A DNA stretch of 64,000 bases from Bacillota bacterium (lineage in GTDB: Bacteria > Bacillota > Clostridia > Lachnospirales > Lachnospiraceae). Shown here piece by piece: positions 35,665 through 43,258 of this stretch (the first letter of the stretch is position 1; every line of letters starts with the position of its first letter). The notes under the pieces were generated by a model that made no database searches, was not told the DNA's origin, and saw only the letters and a program-made list of their open reading frames with translations. Made by a program: the position numbers and the translations under genes. The stretch is from contig JAEZJW010000142.1 in assembly GCA_023415595.1 (NCBI GenBank), positions 6,344 through 70,343 of the forward strand, read 5' to 3'.

Positions 35665-37581
35665 ATGCTTTATTCCGAAACCAAAAATAAATACTATAAG
35701 ATAAAGCATAGCATTCATAAAGTCACCGGTGCTGTCTTAAAGAGACATGATCCTGCACCCAAGGTGAAGCTGGATCCTATGATCATTCCTAAGTATGTGA
35801 ATCAACTGGAAAAGCCGCCGGTTTTTAAGCCATATAGCACCTGGACCCACGAAACCAATCGAGGTAAAAAAAGGAAGAGGATGCATAATTACTGCGTCGA
35901 TATCGGGGTAACCAGGCAGCAGATGCTCCCTATGGGATTTCCAAAAACAAAGGTCTATGGTTATGGGGGTGTAACCGTTCATCCGGATACAGGTAAGACC
36001 GGTTATACCATATGTTCACCCGGCCCCACCTTTGAAGCCCGAAGAGGAACACCGGTAACGGTGAAATGGAACAACCGGATTAGGGGGAAGCATTTGCTTG
36101 CGGTTGATCCGACTCTGCACTGGGCTAATCCTAACCATATGCCGATGGACCCTCCGAAACCCTGGCCTCCATATCCGCCGGGATTTTGGGAAGCACAGAA
36201 GCCGGTACCCACAGTAACGCACCTCCATGGAGGCGAAGTTCCTTCGGAGAGTGACGGGCATCCGGAGGCATGGTTCACCTTTGATAAGCACCATGGTCCG
36301 GCTTATGCATCCCGGGAGTATCATTATCCGAATGAACAGGAAGCAGCTACTTTGTGGTATCACGATCACACCCTTGGAATGACCAGGCTGAATGTATATG
36401 CGGGGCTGGCAGGCCTCTATCTGTTACGTGACGGCAGAAAGAACAGACACCTCAAGCATTATACAGAAGGAAGACTCAATCTTCCGCAGGGGAAGCATGA
36501 GATGCCTTTGATACTTCAGGATAAGCTATTTAATACCGATGGCTCAATTCTATTTAATAACAGGGGCAATACACCGGAGGTTCATCCTTATTGGGCTCCT
36601 GGTTTTTCCGGCGATACTATGGTAGTGAATGGCAAGGTCTGGCCGAACCTTAACGTGGACCGATGCCAATATCGATTCCGCGTTCTGAATGCATCCAATA
36701 CCCGATTTTATAACCTGTTTCTGTCCAACGGTATGGAGTTTACACAGATAGGCTCTGACGGAGGCATATTGAATAAGGCAGTCAGGCGATATGAGCTTCT
36801 GCTAGCACCAGGGGAACGTGCAGATATTCTGGTGGATTTCTCGAAGACGGAACCGGGAACTAAGATCAGGCTCTTAAATGATGCAAGAAATCCCTATCCG
36901 TTCGGACCTAAGCCAAATCCGGATACAGTGGGCCAGATCCTTCAGTTCACAGTGCCCTCAGACGCTCCAAACCCGGTAAAACCACCGAAGCTGCCGAATA
37001 GATTGAATTGTATCCAGACGCTGGCCCCGAACGTCTCGAAGAGAATCCTGACACTGAACGATATTGCCGGTCCAGCCGGTCCTGTTGCTATGTTCCTGAA
37101 CGGACAGAGGTGGTCGGCTCATGTTACGGAGAAGCCCCGGGTAGGTTCGACAGAGGATTGGGAGATTGTCAGTATGACGGCCGGTGCTCATCCGATTCAT
37201 ATCCATCTGATCCAATTTCAAGTTTTGAACAGACAGAATATAAAATCGATTGAGTATGCACAACGATGGAGGGAAGTAAACGGTCCGTTGCCTCTGCATC
37301 ATCCGCCTCTGGCCATTCCGATAGAGCCATACCTGCTCGCTAAGCCGATACCTCCGGACGAGAATGAGAAGGGTTGGAAGGATACGGTCATCATTAATCC
37401 GGGGCAGATCACCAGAATCAGGATTCGTTTTGCTCCTCAGGGTGTCATGAACTGTCAGGTGGAGCCGGGAGATAATGATTTCCCGTTCTCGCCCTGCGAA
37501 GGTCCTGGATATGTATGGCATTGCCATTTATTGGACCACGAGGACAATGAGATGATGAGACCGATGAAGCTTGTTCCATAA
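35665..37581 (+). CDS. multicopper oxidase, CotA/bilirubin-oxidase-like
   Basis: 638 residues, longer than Bacillus CotA (~510). All copper-site motifs are visible: 'HLHGG' (~190), 'LWYHDHTLG' (~231), 'HPIHIHLIQF' (~510) and 'WHCHLLDHEDNEMM' (~618; the type 1 site, with Met as axial ligand). It would oxidise phenolic or metal substrates and reduce O2 to water. No signal peptide is seen, which fits a spore-coat or cytoplasmic role like CotA. It has its own terminator-bounded unit. An O2-using enzyme in an otherwise anaerobic gene set is notable. Confidence 0.93.
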   Translation: MLYSETKNKYYKIKHSIHKVTGAVLKRHDPAPKVKLDPMIIPKYVNQLEKPPVFKPYSTWTHETNRGKKRKRMHNYCVDIGVTRQQMLPMGFPKTKVYGYGGVTVHPDTGKTGYTICSPGPTFEARRGTPVTVKWNNRIRGKHLLAVDPTLHWANPNHMPMDPPKPWPPYPPGFWEAQKPVPTVTHLHGGEVPSESDGHPEAWFTFDKHHGPAYASREYHYPNEQEAATLWYHDHTLGMTRLNVYAGLAGLYLLRDGRKNRHLKHYTEGRLNLPQGKHEMPLILQDKLFNTDGSILFNNRGNTPEVHPYWAPGFSGDTMVVNGKVWPNLNVDRCQYRFRVLNASNTRFYNLFLSNGMEFTQIGSDGGILNKAVRRYELLLAPGERADILVDFSKTEPGTKIRLLNDARNPYPFGPKPNPDTVGQILQFTVPSDAPNPVKPPKLPNRLNCIQTLAPNVSKRILTLNDIAGPAGPVAMFLNGQRWSAHVTEKPRVGSTEDWEIVSMTAGAHPIHIHLIQFQVLNRQNIKSIEYAQRWREVNGPLPLHHPPLAIPIEPYLLAKPIPPDENEKGWKDTVIINPGQITRIRIRFAPQGVMNCQVEPGDNDFPFSPCEGPGYVWHCHLLDHEDNEMMRPMKLVP

Positions 37582-37611
37582 GCTCTTTGGAGCTCTTAAT
37601 ACACATTCTGT

Positions 37612-37660
37612 AAGAGAGGAAGGATTCCGTTAAATTACTGGGATCCTTCCTCTCTTTGTT
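37612..37660. terminator. bidirectional terminator between multicopper oxidase and aldo/keto reductase genes
   Basis: A perfect 14-bp stem (37612-37625 with 37643-37656) lies between convergent genes. T-rich sequence follows on the plus strand; the minus side is less T-rich. Confidence 0.75.
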
Positions 37661-37697
37661 AATGCATGATAAATATAACCCCTTATTATCTGAATTA

Positions 37698-38681
37698 TCA
37701 CAGGCTTCCTAAGACAGAACGGACTGCCCCCATCTGCTCTGCGGTCAGTGGACCGAATTCCATGGCCTTCGCATTCTCCTCCACCTGCTTCACTGTTTTG
37801 AAGCCCGGAATCGGAATGGTTGCATTGCTTTTTGCCCAAATCCAGGACAGGGAGCCTTGGGCAGGAGTCCTGCCGCCGATGGTCAGGATGTCACGGACAG
37901 AATCGAGGGTTCTTATGGCTTCCTCGGCAGGCCTTCCCTCCCGGAAGAGATTATCAGCCCATAAGTGCCCTGCTCCTCTGACATCCTCCCTGGAGAGGAA
38001 GGAGGTACGATCATATTTACCGCTCAGCAATCCCATGGCAAGGGGACTACGGTTAATGCTGGCCAGATGCTTCTCCTCACAAAAGGTCACCAGATAATCA
38101 AAATCTTCAATGATATTCAGTCTATGCTGGATGGCACTGCAATTATCCTGCTCTGCAAATAGCTTGGCACCGCCTAGAAGATCCGTACTCCAGCCGTAGG
38201 TCCGGATCTTGCCCTTATCAACCAGCCGGTTCAGAGCTTCGTGGACGGCGCTGATTTCTGAGATGCTGATTTCCCAGACATGGAGCTGATACAGATCGAT
38301 ATAGTCGGTCTTCAGCCTCTTCAAGGATGCCTCGCAGGCCCGCTCGATGTAGTCGGGAGTTACATTGTAGCCCTGAAGGGTCTTGGTGGCTTCGTTTCCG
38401 AAATAACCGAACTTCGTTGCGATGACAGCCTGGCTTCTTCTTCCCTCCAGCGCCTTGCCGATGACCTCCTCACTATGGCCGATGCCGTAAGCGTCCGAGG
38501 TATCCAAAAAGTTAATCCCCAGATGAAGGGCGGCATGGATCGCGCGGATGGATTCCGCATCCTCTACCTGGCCATACCCGTCAATCTTCCCATCCATATA
38601 GAACTGTCCCCCAATTGCCCAGCAGCCTAATCCCATGGGACTGACTTCAATACCCGATCTCCCTAAAACTCTTTTTTTCAT
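37698..38681 (-). CDS. aldo/keto reductase
   Basis: 327 residues. The AKR tetrad is visible: Asp and Tyr in 'FLDTSDAYGIGHSE' (~residues 50-60), Lys in 'VIATKFGYF' (~85) and His in 'LYQLHVW' (~118). It reduces aldehydes or ketones with NAD(P)H; substrate unknown. The start is the ATG at 38681, behind AAAGGAGG; a longer in-frame start at 38846 would read through the operator and promoter region. A TetR-type operator copy lies upstream at 38782-38795, so this gene is likely controlled by the adjacent regulator. Confidence 0.92.
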   Translation of the reverse strand: MKKRVLGRSGIEVSPMGLGCWAIGGQFYMDGKIDGYGQVEDAESIRAIHAALHLGINFLDTSDAYGIGHSEEVIGKALEGRRSQAVIATKFGYFGNEATKTLQGYNVTPDYIERACEASLKRLKTDYIDLYQLHVWEISISEISAVHEALNRLVDKGKIRTYGWSTDLLGGAKLFAEQDNCSAIQHRLNIIEDFDYLVTFCEEKHLASINRSPLAMGLLSGKYDRTSFLSREDVRGAGHLWADNLFREGRPAEEAIRTLDSVRDILTIGGRTPAQGSLSWIWAKSNATIPIPGFKTVKQVEENAKAMEFGPLTAEQMGAVRSVLGSL

Positions 38682-38781
38682 GTGAATTACCTCCTTTATA
38701 TTCAAGTACGCGCGAACGTACCTGTGATTGGGTTTGTTACTAATCGCCGATAGCGAAAGGTGTGTCACAATAAATATAAAC

Positions 38782-38795
38782 CTACCGGTTGGTAG
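38782..38795 (-). promoter_or_regulatory. TetR operator upstream of the aldo/keto reductase
   Basis: CTACC-GGTT-GGTAG, flanked by AAAC and TTT. The same CTACC-N4-GGTAG pattern stands before the tetR gene at 39480-39493. Confidence 0.75.
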
Positions 38796-38814
38796 TTTAA
38801 ATAGCAGAAAGTAT

Positions 38815-38849
38815 GGAGTGCAGATATGATTGCTTTGGAACTGCACTCC
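38815..38849 (-). terminator. probable terminator of the tetR gene (minus strand)
   Basis: GGAGTGCAG and CTGCACTCC pair over 9 bp, just behind the tetR stop codon. The T tail on the minus strand is weak. Confidence 0.5.
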
Positions 38850-38861
38850 TTAACATCAGGT

Positions 38862-39455
38862 TTATTCAGCCTTCACACCCTCCCAGAAAACATGAAAGCA
38901 TTCCTCCATATCCTTAAGCCCCTGCTCCTTCTTCATCAGATCGGCAGATAGGCCGATACAGGTCAGAACATAATAATAGGATTTTGCCATAGAAACAGCT
39001 CCCAGTGGCCGGAGCTCCTTACGGCGTATGGCCTCCTCCATAACAACAGAAAGCTGAGTTATAAAGGCATTCTCGACCTCCATTGTTTGGGTAATGATTT
39101 CCTCCCTCATAGTGGCGGGAGGGAAGTAATACATACGGTTCCAGAAATCCATCGCAGTATTATTCCAGTTGTATGAGATATATTTATCATAGATTACGGT
39201 AAGGCGCTGCTTAATCGGTAAGTCCGCTGCCTCAGTAAGTATTTCCTTTAATTTGACCTGATAATTGATAAGGATCTGTCTGAAGAGAGCACGAAAGATA
39301 TCCTCCTTACTTTTAAAATGAAAATAGAGAGAGGCTTTATTTATTCCTACCTCTGAAGCAATTTTCTCCATCCGCGCTCCTTCAAAACCATTTTCAGCAA
39401 AGATTTGAAGAGCTGTCTGAAGGATTCGTTCCTTTGTTACAGAACCGTTGCCCAT
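38862..39455 (-). CDS. TetR family transcriptional regulator
   Basis: 197 residues. The N-terminal helix-turn-helix 'MEKIASEVGINKASLYFHFK' (~residues 28-48) is typical of TetR. The C-terminal ligand domain is family-variable. Two copies of a CTACC-N4-GGTAG operator, before its own gene and before the aldo/keto reductase, suggest autorepression and control of the reductase, released by an unknown aldehyde- or drug-like ligand. GGAGGAAACAGAC precedes the ATG. Confidence 0.92.
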   Translation of the reverse strand: MGNGSVTKERILQTALQIFAENGFEGARMEKIASEVGINKASLYFHFKSKEDIFRALFRQILINYQVKLKEILTEAADLPIKQRLTVIYDKYISYNWNNTAMDFWNRMYYFPPATMREEIITQTMEVENAFITQLSVVMEEAIRRKELRPLGAVSMAKSYYYVLTCIGLSADLMKKEQGLKDMEECFHVFWEGVKAE

Positions 39456-39479
39456 GTCTGTTTCCTCCTATAGATTAAA

Positions 39480-39493
39480 CTACCATTTGGTAG
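39480..39493 (-). promoter_or_regulatory. TetR operator at the tetR promoter
   Basis: CTACC-ATTT-GGTAG lies directly downstream of the tetR -10, near the expected transcription start, fitting autorepression. Confidence 0.75.
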
Positions 39494-39501
39494 GCAATCT
39501 C

Positions 39502-39530
39502 ATTGTAATTCCTTTCCTCTGATATGTCAA
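39502..39530 (-). promoter_or_regulatory. promoter of tetR (minus strand)
   Basis: On the minus strand TTGACA (39530-39525), 17 bases, TACAAT (39507-39502). A near-consensus sigma-A promoter. Confidence 0.85.
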
Positions 39531-39635
39531 CTATTTTTACCAATAATCTTCTGTTTTGAATTTGTAAAAATACTAGATATTTCCATTTGTATCATGTATA
39601 ATAATTGGTACAAGAAATTAAGAAGGAGGAAAAAA

Positions 39636-40496
39636 ATGAAACATACCAAACGATTATTACAGATGCTGGCGCTTGTAATGGCATTAGCCGTTCTATCGCC
39701 TTCTATTATACCCTTAAGCTATTCATCTGTTGCACAGGCAGCTACGATAAAGCTTAGTAAGAAGACCCTTACACTTGAGGTTGGTAAATCACAAACGCTG
39801 AAGATCACGGGGACGACGGCCAAGGTAACCTGGTCATCCAGTAATAAATCCGTTGCTACGGTAAGTACGAAGGGTAAGGTCACCGCCAAGAAGGCAGGGA
39901 AAGCTACCATCACAGCCACTGTCAGCAAGAAAAAGTACAACTGTATCGTAACTGTGAAAAAGGCAGAAAGCCAGTCCGTCAAGAATGCACCGTTCACTGC
40001 CCAGGAGACTACACTCGGGCACATCAGGTTCGTATATCCGAAGGATTGGACGAATAATGTCGTTATGGATGAAGCCAGTCAGGCAATGTCTATGCTTTAT
40101 CCGAGCAGCGCAAATATATTTGAAGGAACCTCCAATATTGCAATCGTGATTTCGGAGACCGGTATGGCAAAACCTGAGCTGAGCGATGTACAGGAGTTCA
40201 TTGACAGTACTTATACGCAGGAATATCTTGCAGAGCAGTATGGGTTAGCCCTGAATGCAACCATTTCGAATCTTAAAACTAGTGAATATAAAGCAAATCA
40301 GGGTATTGCCTTTAAAGTAGAATTCGATACCACTGTCACAGAGGGAGCATCCATTACGATGCACCAGTGCATCTATGCACTCTTTTTGGATAGTTACATG
40401 TTTATTTTATCAGCCACCGATATAGGGAACGGCAAGGAGCTGAAGCTTACTGAGATTGCAGAATATATGGTGAATACCGCAACGGTAGTAAAATAG
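39636..40496 (+). CDS. secreted protein with bacterial Ig-like (BIG2) domain
   Basis: 286 residues. A signal peptide (~1-36) ends 'SVAQAA'. One BIG2 domain follows (~38-110: 'KLSKKTLTLEVGKSQTLKI', 'VTWSSSNKSVATV', 'GKVTAKKAGKATITA'). The C-terminal ~165 residues contain 'IRFVYPKDW', reminiscent of PsbP-like or DUF1795-type domains, but I am not sure. It is probably an exported, wall-associated protein. The start is the ATG at 39636, behind GGAGG. Confidence 0.85.
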   Translation: MKHTKRLLQMLALVMALAVLSPSIIPLSYSSVAQAATIKLSKKTLTLEVGKSQTLKITGTTAKVTWSSSNKSVATVSTKGKVTAKKAGKATITATVSKKKYNCIVTVKKAESQSVKNAPFTAQETTLGHIRFVYPKDWTNNVVMDEASQAMSMLYPSSANIFEGTSNIAIVISETGMAKPELSDVQEFIDSTYTQEYLAEQYGLALNATISNLKTSEYKANQGIAFKVEFDTTVTEGASITMHQCIYALFLDSYMFILSATDIGNGKELKLTEIAEYMVNTATVVK

Positions 40497-40505
40497 ATTT
40501 AAACG

Positions 40506-40545
40506 AAAGAAGCCTTCGGCCCAAAAGCACAGAGGCTTCTTTTTT
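40506..40545 (+). terminator. terminator after the Ig-like protein gene
   Basis: AAAGAAGCCT (40506-40515) and AGGCTTCTTT (40533-40542) pair over 10 bp and end in a T run. Confidence 0.85.
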
Positions 40546-40643
40546 TGCGCAAACTCGTCTCCGAACTATCGAAACTAACAAAGCGTGATTTTTCTGGATG
40601 GTGAAACTGCTGAATATGACACGACAAAATAATTAAATAACAC

Positions 40644-40672
40644 TAGTAATTTCCAAATTATGGGTTTATAAT
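40644..40672 (+). promoter_or_regulatory. candidate promoter and dyad of the VTC-CotH module
   Basis: TATAAT (40667-40672) has only a weak -35 (TAGTAA, 40644-40649). The palindrome TAATTT-CC-AAATTA (40647-40660) fills the spacer, so a regulator may act here. A further 8-bp hairpin (40729-40736 with 40752-40759) lies in the leader. Confidence 0.45.
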
Positions 40673-40787
40673 ATCTGATGTAGCACATTAATGTGGGGGA
40701 TTTACATAGGAAGGACTGTCAGCGCTACAGGCTGCCGATCTCTGAAGACCGGGCAGCTTAGTTAAAAAAGGCAGGAGGAACAGGGAT

Positions 40788-41519
40788 ATGGGTCAGTTTA
40801 AAGGGACCTTTCAACGATATGAGGAGAAGTACTTATTAAATGAGATGCAATATGAGAAGATCATTCAGAAACTTAATGATAAGCTTACGGTGGACGAGTA
40901 TGGCAGGACCTCCATCTGTAATATTTATTTTGACACACCGGATCACAGACTGATCAGGACCTCCCTTGATAAACCGGTATATAAGGAGAAGCTGCGGCTT
41001 AGAAGCTATGGGACACCCTCCGGGAGTGATACAGTATATGTGGAGCTTAAGAAGAAATATAAGGATGTGGTCTACAAAAGACGTGTAAAGATGGATCTGG
41101 TTACTGCCGAGCGCTATCTGTATGATTACGTTCATCCTGCCAAGGTATCTCAGATCCTGAGGGAGATTGATTGGTTCCTTTCATTTTACCCTAACCTGCA
41201 GCCGTCTATGTACATATCCTATGACAGGGTTGCCATGTATGGCATTGAAGACCCCGAACTAAGAGTTACCTTTGACTGGAACATACTTTATAGGAAGGAA
41301 GAGCTTTGGCTGGAAAGCGGAGCCTGGGGCAATCCGATCCTCCCGGAAGGAGGGCGGCTGATGGAGATAAAAATGCCCGGCTCCATGCCGCTCTGGTTAT
41401 CCCATATTTTGAACGAACTAAGGATATTCCCTGTCTCCTTCTCCAAGTATGGAAGGGGATATCAGCTCTCACTTCTCGAAAATCATAAAGTACGTAAAGG
41501 GGGCATTCTATATGCTTAA
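40788..41519 (+). CDS. VTC domain protein (polyphosphate polymerase-like)
   Basis: 243 residues, essentially one VTC domain. Typical features are 'RYEEKYLL' (~9-16), 'NIYFDTPDHRLIRTS' (~45), 'KLRLRSYG' (~66) and 'VYVELKKKYKDVVYKRR' (~84), the basic tunnel that in yeast Vtc4 polymerises ATP-derived phosphate. No membrane segment is seen. In bacteria such genes occur next to DUF4956 and CotH genes, as here, and their real reaction is not established. AGGAGG precedes the ATG, and the end overlaps the DUF4956 gene by 8 bases. Confidence 0.9.
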   Translation: MGQFKGTFQRYEEKYLLNEMQYEKIIQKLNDKLTVDEYGRTSICNIYFDTPDHRLIRTSLDKPVYKEKLRLRSYGTPSGSDTVYVELKKKYKDVVYKRRVKMDLVTAERYLYDYVHPAKVSQILREIDWFLSFYPNLQPSMYISYDRVAMYGIEDPELRVTFDWNILYRKEELWLESGAWGNPILPEGGRLMEIKMPGSMPLWLSHILNELRIFPVSFSKYGRGYQLSLLENHKVRKGGILYA

Positions 41520-42177
41520 TTCTGTTTTAAAGGATACCTTCTCATTGGAGATTTTTATCATCTGTTTACTCTGTTCTGTATTGTTGGGAAGCCTGCTTGC
41601 CCTGGTTCATAAGAGATTTAACACCAGCAGCAAGGGCTTTATCATTACGTTAGCTATTCTTCCTTCTATTGTCCAGATGGTAATAATCATGGTAAATGGC
41701 AATCTTGGCACGGGAGTTGCTGTGATGGGTGCTTTCAGCCTGGTCCGCTTCCGGTCTATTCCCGGGAATGCCCGGGAAATTAATAGCATCTTTCTTGCCA
41801 TGGCCGTTGGCCTTGCAACAGGAATGGGTTATCTGGCCACTGCCGGGATATTTGTTGTTATCATCTGCGGTATCAGTATCCTGTATAATCTGACAGCCTT
41901 TGGCGAGCCGACGCACAGGATGAAGGAGCTTAAGATCACAATTCCTGAAACGCTGGATTACAGCGGAGTTTTTGATGATTTATTCGAACAATATTTAAAG
42001 AGACAGGAGCTGATTCAGGTGAAAACCTCAGGTATGGGTAGCCTGTATAAATTAACATACCGGATTACCTTCAAGAATCCGGCGCAGGAGAAAGCTCTGA
42101 TTGATGATTTGCGCTGCAGGAACGGTAACCTTGAAATCACCTGCGGCAGAGTAGCCTACAATAGCGAAGAGCTATGA
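41512..42177 (+). CDS. DUF4956 membrane protein
   Basis: 221 residues. About four hydrophobic segments occupy the N-terminal ~140 residues, including 'GAFSLVRFRSIPGNAREI', a recognisable DUF4956 stretch. A soluble C-terminal domain follows. Function unknown. Overlap with the VTC gene and tight spacing (16 bases) to the lipoprotein gene suggest that it is the membrane partner of the VTC enzyme. The start is the ATG at 41512, behind AAAGGGGG. Confidence 0.88.
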   Translation: MLNSVLKDTFSLEIFIICLLCSVLLGSLLALVHKRFNTSSKGFIITLAILPSIVQMVIIMVNGNLGTGVAVMGAFSLVRFRSIPGNAREINSIFLAMAVGLATGMGYLATAGIFVVIICGISILYNLTAFGEPTHRMKELKITIPETLDYSGVFDDLFEQYLKRQELIQVKTSGMGSLYKLTYRITFKNPAQEKALIDDLRCRNGNLEITCGRVAYNSEEL

Positions 42178-42193
42178 GGAAAGGAAGGATAGC

Positions 42194-43195
42194 ATGTTAA
42201 AAAGATTAAGCCTTTCAGTGATAATACTTCTGGCTATCGTAACAGTACTCGTCGGCTGTTCCGCTAAGAAGGAAATCAAGGCAAATAGTATTAATGATGG
42301 AGAGGACGCAGTAAAAGCGAGCGCGGACATAGAGAATAGCACTATGAATCCCGGAGCCGGTACACAGGCTGCTGCGGTAGTGATGACTCCGGTATCGGTG
42401 GCTGGCCCCTTTGGATCCTCAGCAGTTATAGTGAATACAGAGTTTTCAGACCGGGATGTCAGGATGACATATGAGGACAGCTCCGCTACCCATATTACTC
42501 TGGATGGGACTGATATTCGTATAGAGGGAGAAGGCGCAGTGGCTTCTGACGGGCTTCTGACGATTAATTCCGAAGGTACCTATGTATTAACCGGAACCCT
42601 GACAGACGGACGGCTGATCGTCGATGCCGGGGACGAGGATAAAATCCAGATCGTGTTACATGGTGTTAATATTAACTGCAAAGACAATGCTCCGATATAT
42701 ATTAAGAAAGCGGATAAGGTATTCCTTACCCTTCAGGAGAATACGGAAAATACTCTGACTGATGGAAAAGAATATAATCAAGAGGATGGGGACAATGTGG
42801 ACGGAGTCATATTCAGCCGGGCTGACCTGACGCTGAATGGGGCTGGGAGCTTGAATATTACGGGTAACTATAAGCATGGGCTGGTTTCCAAGGACGAGCT
42901 GTTGATTACCGGAGGAACCTATCATATCACAGCTGTTAAGGATACGATAAGCGGCAAGGATTGTGTTATGATCAGGGACGGAAGCTTCCTTCTGAATTCT
43001 CAGACAGGGAAGGGGATTGAATCTAAGAATGAGGATGATAACACCAGAGGATATGTCTATATCTGCGGTGGAAGCATTAAAATTACCAACTGCAGGAAAG
43101 GCATCGACAGTACGGTGATAGCTGTAGCCGGAGGCGTTCTTGATATTACAGCATCGGAGGAAGACACCGAATCATCCGGTGAAGTCAGCCAGTAG
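42194..43195 (+). CDS. carbohydrate-binding lipoprotein (Cthe_2159-like beta-helix)
   Basis: 333 residues. The lipobox ends in C22 ('LVGC'). After a ~70-residue linker, the sequence has the short hydrophobic repeats of a parallel beta-helix ('GSLNITGNYKHGLVSKDELLI', 'GKDCVMIRDGSF', 'GKGIESKNED') seen in the Cthe_2159-type carbohydrate-binding family. It is likely held at the outer membrane face, binding a wall or extracellular polysaccharide. GGAAAGGAAGG precedes the ATG. Confidence 0.82.
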   Translation: MLKRLSLSVIILLAIVTVLVGCSAKKEIKANSINDGEDAVKASADIENSTMNPGAGTQAAAVVMTPVSVAGPFGSSAVIVNTEFSDRDVRMTYEDSSATHITLDGTDIRIEGEGAVASDGLLTINSEGTYVLTGTLTDGRLIVDAGDEDKIQIVLHGVNINCKDNAPIYIKKADKVFLTLQENTENTLTDGKEYNQEDGDNVDGVIFSRADLTLNGAGSLNITGNYKHGLVSKDELLITGGTYHITAVKDTISGKDCVMIRDGSFLLNSQTGKGIESKNEDDNTRGYVYICGGSIKITNCRKGIDSTVIAVAGGVLDITASEEDTESSGEVSQ

Positions 43196-43258
43196 CTAAA
43201 CCGAGCAGGTATAACCAGACTTTTTGAGCGAGGCAAGGTTTTAGGGGGATGAAAAATT

